Source: Flavobacteriales bacterium (GTDB taxonomy: Bacteria; Bacteroidota; Bacteroidia; Flavobacteriales_C; GCA-002722245). Taken from it: a stretch of 47,141 nucleotides of DNA. Location: contig PBLA01000022.1 of assembly GCA_002722245.1 (NCBI GenBank), positions 1 to 47,141 of the forward strand. Direction: 5' to 3'. Below, piece by piece: positions 43,101 through 47,141 of the stretch. The notes below the pieces were generated by a model that saw only the letters and a list, made by a program, of their open reading frames with translations, was not told the origin of the DNA and did not search any database. The stretch's first letter is position 1. Each line of letters starts with the position of its first letter. A program made the position numbers and the translations under genes.

Positions 43101-46100
43101 TCCATATACATGGGATTGGTATGATAAACCTGGTGGATCAACCGAACCAAATGCAACAGGTTTTGCACCAGGAACATATCATGTAGAGGTGACTGATTCA
43201 CTTGGATGCACCGATACTGCCGAGGTTATAATAACAGGTCCTACATTGCTTACCTCATCTATAATAGATACTGTGCATATTCTTTGTTTCGGAGTTGCTT
43301 CGGGGGAAGCGGAGGTGAGTGCATCAGGCGGGACAATTGGCTTAGGTTATACGTATCTCTGGAATGATCCTTCTGGTGAAACACTTCCTCGTTTAACAAA
43401 TGTTCCTGCTGGGGATTATAAAGTGTATATAACGGATTCAAATAATTGTGTTGATTCATCGGAAGTGACCATTACTGAACCTGCTGAGGCGGTAAATTCC
43501 TCTATAACGGATACAACACATGCGTTGTGTAAGGGTGATTGTAATGGTGGCGCAATTGTTACTCCCTCAGGTGGTGTTGGTAATTATACTTATGACTGGT
43601 ACGACGCTCCAGGTGGAATAACCGATTCAACCATTATTAATCTTTGCCCGGGAACCTATAATGTTCGTACAACAGATGGTAATGGTTGCGAGCATATATC
43701 AACAGTTATCTTAACGGAACCAGATGAGTTAACAGGATCCACAAATTTAACGATGGCAAAATGTAAAAGTGTTTGTGATGGGGCAATTGATCTTACTCCA
43801 ATAGGAGGGACACCTGGTTACTCCTTTGATTGGTATGATTTCCCTGGCACGCCTTCTACGGAGGATTTGGTTGATGTTTGTGCTGGAGTATACAATGTGG
43901 AAATTGAGGATGGAAACAACTGTTTGGATACCATAGAAGTAACAATTACGGAACCTGATTCACTTGTAGGAAACGTGTTAACTTCCACCAATGTTTTATG
44001 TCATGGAGATTCAACCGCGTCGGCAACCATTAGTCAATCGGGAGGTGTTGATCCATTTAATTATTCTTGGTATGATATACCGAATGCACCTGGAACGGGA
44101 CCGACTCAAAATGATTTGCCAAGTGGGATTTTTAATATTCAAGTTGAAGATGCAAATGGTTGTAAAGATACTGTTACACTAACTGTTACTGAACCTGATC
44201 AATTAACTTCCTCTATTTCTGACACTGTTCACGTATTGTGTAAAAATACGTGTAGTGGAGAAGCTGAGGTAGCAGTGCTTGGTGGAGTACCTGATTATTC
44301 GTTTGATTGGTATGATGTTCCGGAATCGCCATCAACAGCAAGAGTTAGCGGGTTGTGTGATGGAACATACCATGTTGCGGTTACGGATTTAAATGGTTGT
44401 TTGGACACCTCAGAGGTTACGATAACTGAACCATTAACGTCAATTTCTGTTGATATTATTGATTCAGTTAACTTACGTTGTAATGGACTATGCGAGGGAA
44501 AAGCGTTTGCAATTTATTCTGGTGGTACTGGAGCCATCGTGTTGGATTGGTATTCTGCCGGTAATCAAATTACTGATACTGCTTTTAATTTATGTGCGGG
44601 AGCAAACTACGTTGAGGCCACCGATGAGAACAGTTGTAAGGATACAGCAGAAGTGTTTTTATCTGAACCGGATGTAATTGTGATTAATTCAAATCCTCCC
44701 GTAATGCCTACTTGTTATGGGCTTTGCGATGGAGCCTTGAGTGTTTCTCCAATTGGGGGAACTCCACCATATCAATATAATTGGTTTGATGCCGTTGGAA
44801 CACCTACTACACCTTTTGCAGAAAATCAATGTTCTGGAACCTTTAATGTGAGAGTAGAAGATTCTTTAGGATGTGTGGATACATTGTTTTTAATTTTACC
44901 GCAACCAGACTCATTGTATTACGATGTTGATACAGTGGTTAATCTCTTATGTAAAGACATATGCGATGGTTCAACATCCATTACGCCTGTTGGAGGAACT
45001 CCGCCTTTTAATATTGTTTGGTACGATCTTCCAAGTGCACCGACAGGTCCAAGTCAAGATAATTTATGTGGAGGCACTTGGAACTTTGAAATTACAGACA
45101 ACAATGGGTGTTTGGATTCAGGCTTAATAAATGTGGTTGAGCCAGCTCTTGAGTTGTCCTCATCAATTAGCGACACTACTCATAATTTATGTTTTGGAGA
45201 ATGTACTGGCGATGCGACGGTATCCGCAAATGGAGGAACAGGTGCCTTCCAATATGATTGGTATAATACCCCCAATAAGGATACAGTAGCAACCGCTGAA
45301 AATTTATGTGCCGGAACTTATCATGTTGAGATTACAGATGAAAATGGTTGTTTGGATACCTCATCAGTAACCATTTCGGAACCTTCGAATATTCTAATTG
45401 ATACTTATGTTGACAATTCAGAATGTGGTAGTATTGATACAGCAAAGGCTAGTGTATCTGTTTCTGGCGGTGTTGGTCCCTATACCTATGATTGGTATGA
45501 TGCGGGCAATCAAACGAATGACACGGCTTTCGGACTTTCGGTTGGTACATATCATTGTGAGATCATGGATGCAAACGGATGTTTAGATACCGCGGAGATA
45601 ATTGTTTCCTCACCAGTAAGTTTGAATGTTGGAATAAGAAATGATACCATTCATGTTGATTGTTATAGCAACTGCAATGGTGTTGCAGTTGGTGAAATAT
45701 CAGGTGGAACCTTGCCATTTATCTATAATTGGTATGATGTTCCCGGCTCACCCAGTGACTCTGTTGCCGAGGACTTGTGTAAAGGTATTTACCATCTCGA
45801 GGTGATTGATAATTTAGGATGTAGGGATACCACGGAGTTTGAAATACGAGAGCCTGATTCTCTTATTTTGTCGACCGACTCTGTCGAAGCATCTTGTTTT
45901 GGAATTTGTGACGGTCAAGCATCGATAGCTTACTCTGGCGGAACTGCGCCATATTTTGTTGATTGGTTAAATGCAGGTAATCAATCTACTGATACAGTCA
46001 TTAATTTATGTGCAGGATCATACAATATTGAAGTTACCGATAATAATGGTTGTAAGGATACAATTACAGGAGTGGTTACCGCCCCTATGGTTGTTTCTTC

Positions 46101-47141
46101 TTCAATCACAGATACGACTCATTTAAATTGTTACAATGATTGTAACGGATCAGCTATTGTGACACCTGTTGGAGGAGTTAGACCATATACCTATGATTGG
46201 TTTAATGCGCCAATGCTAGATCTTGATAGTACAGGAAATAATCTATGTTTTGGAACATATTATGTGGAAGTATCAGATGCAAATGGTTGTAAGGATACCT
46301 CAGAGGTGATGATTACCTCTCTTTCTCCTCAAATAACAGCGGATATGGATTCAATACTTACAAAATGTATTGCCTCTTCAGATGGTGCAGCAATAATTAA
46401 CGTTTCTGGAGGTATACCAGGTTATGATTTGGATTGGTTCAATGCTGGTAGTCAAACTTCTGATACAGCAGTTGGGTTACCAAAAGGGAATTACAGCGTT
46501 GAGGTTTCGGATAATTTAGGCTGTTTAGATACATTTTCTGTGGATGTCACTGAGCCCGATACATTAAAAGCACTAATTTCAAGTACAGTTCATATTGAGT
46601 GTCATGGGAATTCTACTGGAGAAGCGGTTACTTCACCTATTGGTGGATATGCCCCTTATACATATAATTGGTTCGATGCTCCAATGGGTGGAAATGATTC
46701 TATCGTTACTAATTTACCCTCGGGAGTTTATAATGTGGAGGTTGTTGATTCAAATGGTTGTATTGATACCGGTCAGGCTGTTATAAATCAGATGCCTGAT
46801 GTGCTTATTTTTACCGATTCAATCCCTGCAACCTGTACTGGAAAATGCACAGGTTCTGCGATTATTAGTGTAATAGGGGGCTTATTACCTTATAATTATA
46901 ACTGGTATGAAAATGACAGTCTAAATAATGATACTCTAGGTAATGTTTGTGCAGGATTTTATAACGTTGAGGTAACCGATGGACTAGGTTGTTTGGATAC
47001 TGCGACTGTTGAGGTTACAGAACCCATAACGATATCAGCTGCAGCTGTTGATTCATCCGGGGTAACGTGTTATGACGGCAATGATGGATGGGCAGTAGTA
47101 AGTGGTTCAGGAGGAACATTGCCCTATTCATATTGGTGGGA
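40105..47141 (+). CDS. giant SprB-repeat adhesin (3' end outside window)
   Basis: The frame opens after a stop at 40081-40083 and stays open to the window end. A TTG at 40105 gives a signal peptide ending LIALFFINTSLIAQ; the first in-frame ATG would lose it. At least 2345 residues. The start of the mature part reads KYWVSGNGKWSDSSHW, as in other large Bacteroidota surface proteins. From about residue 170 there are 27 complete SprB-type modules and a 28th cut by the window end, each about 79 residues with C-x-G-x-x-x-G core, GG-T-x-P-Y-x-Y-x-W-Y-D, G-T-Y-H-V-E-V-T-D and N-G-C-x-D-T. In gliding Flavobacteriia, SprB is a T9SS-exported, moving cell-surface adhesin. The C-terminal sorting domain is not in view. 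Confidence 0.93.
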   Translation, partial: MRAVEKITRELILIALFFINTSLIAQKYWVSGNGKWSDSSHWSLTSGGSGGASVPTMDEDVIVDLNSGFTDGDSIIITSGAQVQNLDFSKNFVPINFVGDSQSNFLLSGKIFFGNKVENKFEGKVIMSGTSSDFGMKIYNSGEFYGLQTFDAVYKNKIKNTLQTLSVTSLSVTANDATCGCNGSITVSPNDGTGPFGYSWDVTAAEDPDGLGTPNLTNVCPGLYTIQVYDSADGPNPLPYFYPVPIIINGPAPITIVLASNDSVSCNGGSDGQIQTNVYFGAGGYDYEWRDDSGPIGQTAATAVGLSAGNYTLHVTDIDGCTAESEVYTVLEPNLLTTSITSSTNVACYSECTGSATVTPSEGTPGYSYDWYDAGNQTASTAVNLCDGTYHVEVTDNKGCTDTSQITITEPTELKVSIASFTNEQCFNASDGLATAQAEGGVEDYTWDWYDKPGGSTVPNSTGFPDGTYHVEVTDDNGCKDTAQVTITGPSLLTSSIIDTVHILCHGDATGEAQVSASGGTPGMGYSYLWNDPGGETLPRLTNVVAGTYKVIITDANDCLDSSQVTITQPSSPLSSSITDVTHASCNGDCNGGAIVTPSGGVGNYTYNWYDAPGGITDSSITDLCPSTYNVRITDGNGCQDISTVEINQPFGLESSAIITNANCKSVCDGAIDLTPIGGTAGYNFDWYDVPGTPTTEDLTNVCAGTYHVEIEDVNGCLDTSVYTVTEPDTLVGGILTSTNVLCHGDSTGSAVVNETGGVSPYVYTWYDIPNAPGSGVVQNDLPSGIFNIEIEDAQGCKDTVELSITEPALPLSSIISDTVHVLCKNVCEGEAEVTASGGVPDYNYDWYDVPGTPTTNRATNLCDGTYHVEITDLNGCLDTSEVIIVEPATEVSIDVTDSSNLKCNNVCEGEAFAVYTGGTGVLTLDWYSAGNQITDTAFNLCAGPHYVEVTDDNGCKDTAHVVLTEPTKLDVSITAFTNEKCFSASDGTATAEATGGTAPYTWDWYDKPGGSTEPNATGFAPGTYHVEVTDSLGCTDTAEVIITGPTLLTSSIIDTVHILCFGVASGEAEVSASGGTIGLGYTYLWNDPSGETLPRLTNVPAGDYKVYITDSNNCVDSSEVTITEPAEAVNSSITDTTHALCKGDCNGGAIVTPSGGVGNYTYDWYDAPGGITDSTIINLCPGTYNVRTTDGNGCEHISTVILTEPDELTGSTNLTMAKCKSVCDGAIDLTPIGGTPGYSFDWYDFPGTPSTEDLVDVCAGVYNVEIEDGNNCLDTIEVTITEPDSLVGNVLTSTNVLCHGDSTASATISQSGGVDPFNYSWYDIPNAPGTGPTQNDLPSGIFNIQVEDANGCKDTVTLTVTEPDQLTSSISDTVHVLCKNTCSGEAEVAVLGGVPDYSFDWYDVPESPSTARVSGLCDGTYHVAVTDLNGCLDTSEVTITEPLTSISVDIIDSVNLRCNGLCEGKAFAIYSGGTGAIVLDWYSAGNQITDTAFNLCAGANYVEATDENSCKDTAEVFLSEPDVIVINSNPPVMPTCYGLCDGALSVSPIGGTPPYQYNWFDAVGTPTTPFAENQCSGTFNVRVEDSLGCVDTLFLILPQPDSLYYDVDTVVNLLCKDICDGSTSITPVGGTPPFNIVWYDLPSAPTGPSQDNLCGGTWNFEITDNNGCLDSGLINVVEPALELSSSISDTTHNLCFGECTGDATVSANGGTGAFQYDWYNTPNKDTVATAENLCAGTYHVEITDENGCLDTSSVTISEPSNILIDTYVDNSECGSIDTAKASVSVSGGVGPYTYDWYDAGNQTNDTAFGLSVGTYHCEIMDANGCLDTAEIIVSSPVSLNVGIRNDTIHVDCYSNCNGVAVGEISGGTLPFIYNWYDVPGSPSDSVAEDLCKGIYHLEVIDNLGCRDTTEFEIREPDSLILSTDSVEASCFGICDGQASIAYSGGTAPYFVDWLNAGNQSTDTVINLCAGSYNIEVTDNNGCKDTITGVVTAPMVVSSSITDTTHLNCYNDCNGSAIVTPVGGVRPYTYDWFNAPMLDLDSTGNNLCFGTYYVEVSDANGCKDTSEVMITSLSPQITADMDSILTKCIASSDGAAIINVSGGIPGYDLDWFNAGSQTSDTAVGLPKGNYSVEVSDNLGCLDTFSVDVTEPDTLKALISSTVHIECHGNSTGEAVTSPIGGYAPYTYNWFDAPMGGNDSIVTNLPSGVYNVEVVDSNGCIDTGQAVINQMPDVLIFTDSIPATCTGKCTGSAIISVIGGLLPYNYNWYENDSLNNDTLGNVCAGFYNVEVTDGLGCLDTATVEVTEPITISAAAVDSSGVTCYDGNDGWAVVSGSGGTLPYSYWW
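41344..43011 (+). repeat. higher-order repeat copy 1 (seven modules)
   Basis: Seven successive modules, 1668 bp (556 codons). Their order of subtype markers (TNEQCF with WYDKPGGS; IIDTVHILC with LWNDPGGETLPRLT; DCNGGAIVTPSGGVGNYTY; CKSVCDGAIDLTPIGGT; TSTNVLCHGDS with NDLPSGIFNI; SDTVHVLCKN; CEGEAFA with WYSAGNQITDTAFNLCAG) is repeated in the next block. Confidence 0.85.
43012..44676 (+). repeat. higher-order repeat copy 2 (seven modules)
   Basis: The same seven modules in the same order (TNEKCF with WYDKPGGS; IIDTVHILCFG with LWNDPSGETLPRLT; DCNGGAIVTPSGGVGNYTY; CKSVCDGAIDLTPIGGT; TSTNVLCHGDS with NDLPSGIFNI; SDTVHVLCKN; WYSAGNQITDTAFNLCAG), 1665 bp, directly abutting copy 1. It is clearly diverged from copy 1 at the DNA level, so the duplication is old. 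Confidence 0.85.

Larger units (their letters stand above)
40600..47141 (+). repeat. array of SprB-type modules, period about 237-240 bp
   Basis: 28 modules started. The unit boundary falls between the closing ITEP and the next L-x-S-S-I. All but the first complete module keep one Cys early in the module and one Cys in the final GC-x-D. A second pair (Cys four residues after the first, and Cys in the N-L-C-x-G turn) is present in some modules and absent in others. Module sequences are diverged, apart from the seven-module block repeated at 41344-44676. Confidence 0.9.

Noticed and set aside
40563-46786. Several short open frames (60-75 codons) in other frames and on the opposite strand across the adhesin
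   Set aside because: They repeat at the module period, overlap the long continuous adhesin frame and have low-complexity, non-protein-like composition.
40600-47141. Regular repeats that might suggest a CRISPR array
   Set aside because: The period is about 240 bp, the repeats are diverged and in frame, and they encode SprB-type protein modules; no cas gene is nearby.

Overview
The window is a chromosomal segment of a Bacteroidota bacterium, most likely of the class Flavobacteriia. The evidence is the low GC content, the absence of Shine-Dalgarno-like leaders, several promoter -7 boxes of the TAnnTTTG type, a type IX secretion (T9SS) component (PorZ), T9SS sorting domains, SprB-type repeats, LytTR/LytS regulators and propeller-triple-tyrosine-LuxR regulators. 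I cannot assign a genus.

Layout. 1-1357: the end of a histidine-degradation cluster (hutI, cut by the window edge, then hutG). 1403-3677, minus strand: a secreted trypsin-like protease with a T9SS tail, followed by a small lipoprotein. 3678-4254: one complete tRNA-Arg(UCG) flanked by decayed tRNA-like fragments. 4255-9477, minus: porZ and a membrane-anchored propeller/LuxR regulator. 9666-18998, plus: a surface-polysaccharide cluster (bi-domain oxidoreductase, heparinase II/III-like protein, GT4 glycosyltransferase, WecA-like initiating transferase, two Wzi-like barrels), with an M20 deacetylase (18985-20052) coupled to its end. 20053-20340: a small repeat-like element and a dioxygenase gene remnant. 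20341-23063, minus: a LytTR response regulator and LytS-type kinase. 23264-26077, plus: a vWA protein, a SIMPL lipoprotein and a secreted protein. These are preceded by paired direct repeats with LytTR-operator geometry. 26148-26221: tRNA-Asn. 26314-28935: PfkB kinase, lipoprotein, TlpA-like thioredoxin and a small barrel. 29031-33253: an SGNH esterase-like protein and an SGNH-MBOAT fusion, probably an envelope O-acylation pair. 33557-34943: a MORN-2-type secreted protein and a small hypothetical protein. 34936-39758, minus: S41 protease, dCMP deaminase and PEP carboxylase. 40105 to the end: a giant SprB-repeat adhesin that runs off the window (at least 2345 residues, 28 modules started).

How the genes fit together. 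The window is dominated by the cell envelope: PorZ helps deliver T9SS cargo, and the protease carries a recognisable cargo tail. The adhesin is a likely cargo, although its C-terminus is not seen. The polysaccharide cluster and the SGNH/MBOAT pair probably build and modify surface glycans. The LytS/LytT pair probably controls the adjacent secreted genes.

The observations I rate highest are: (i) a perfect 9-12-9 bp direct repeat between the divergent LytS/LytT and vWA operons, with a second, similar site upstream of the next secreted gene; (ii) a facultative cysteine pair that is present or absent together across the adhesin modules, which predicts an optional second disulfide; (iii) a 1.67 kb seven-module tandem duplication inside the adhesin; (iv) a tRNA-Arg in which the near-universal G19-C56 pair appears as A19-U56, sitting among decayed tRNA fragments. 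No database search was possible. Family names rest on motifs recognised by eye.
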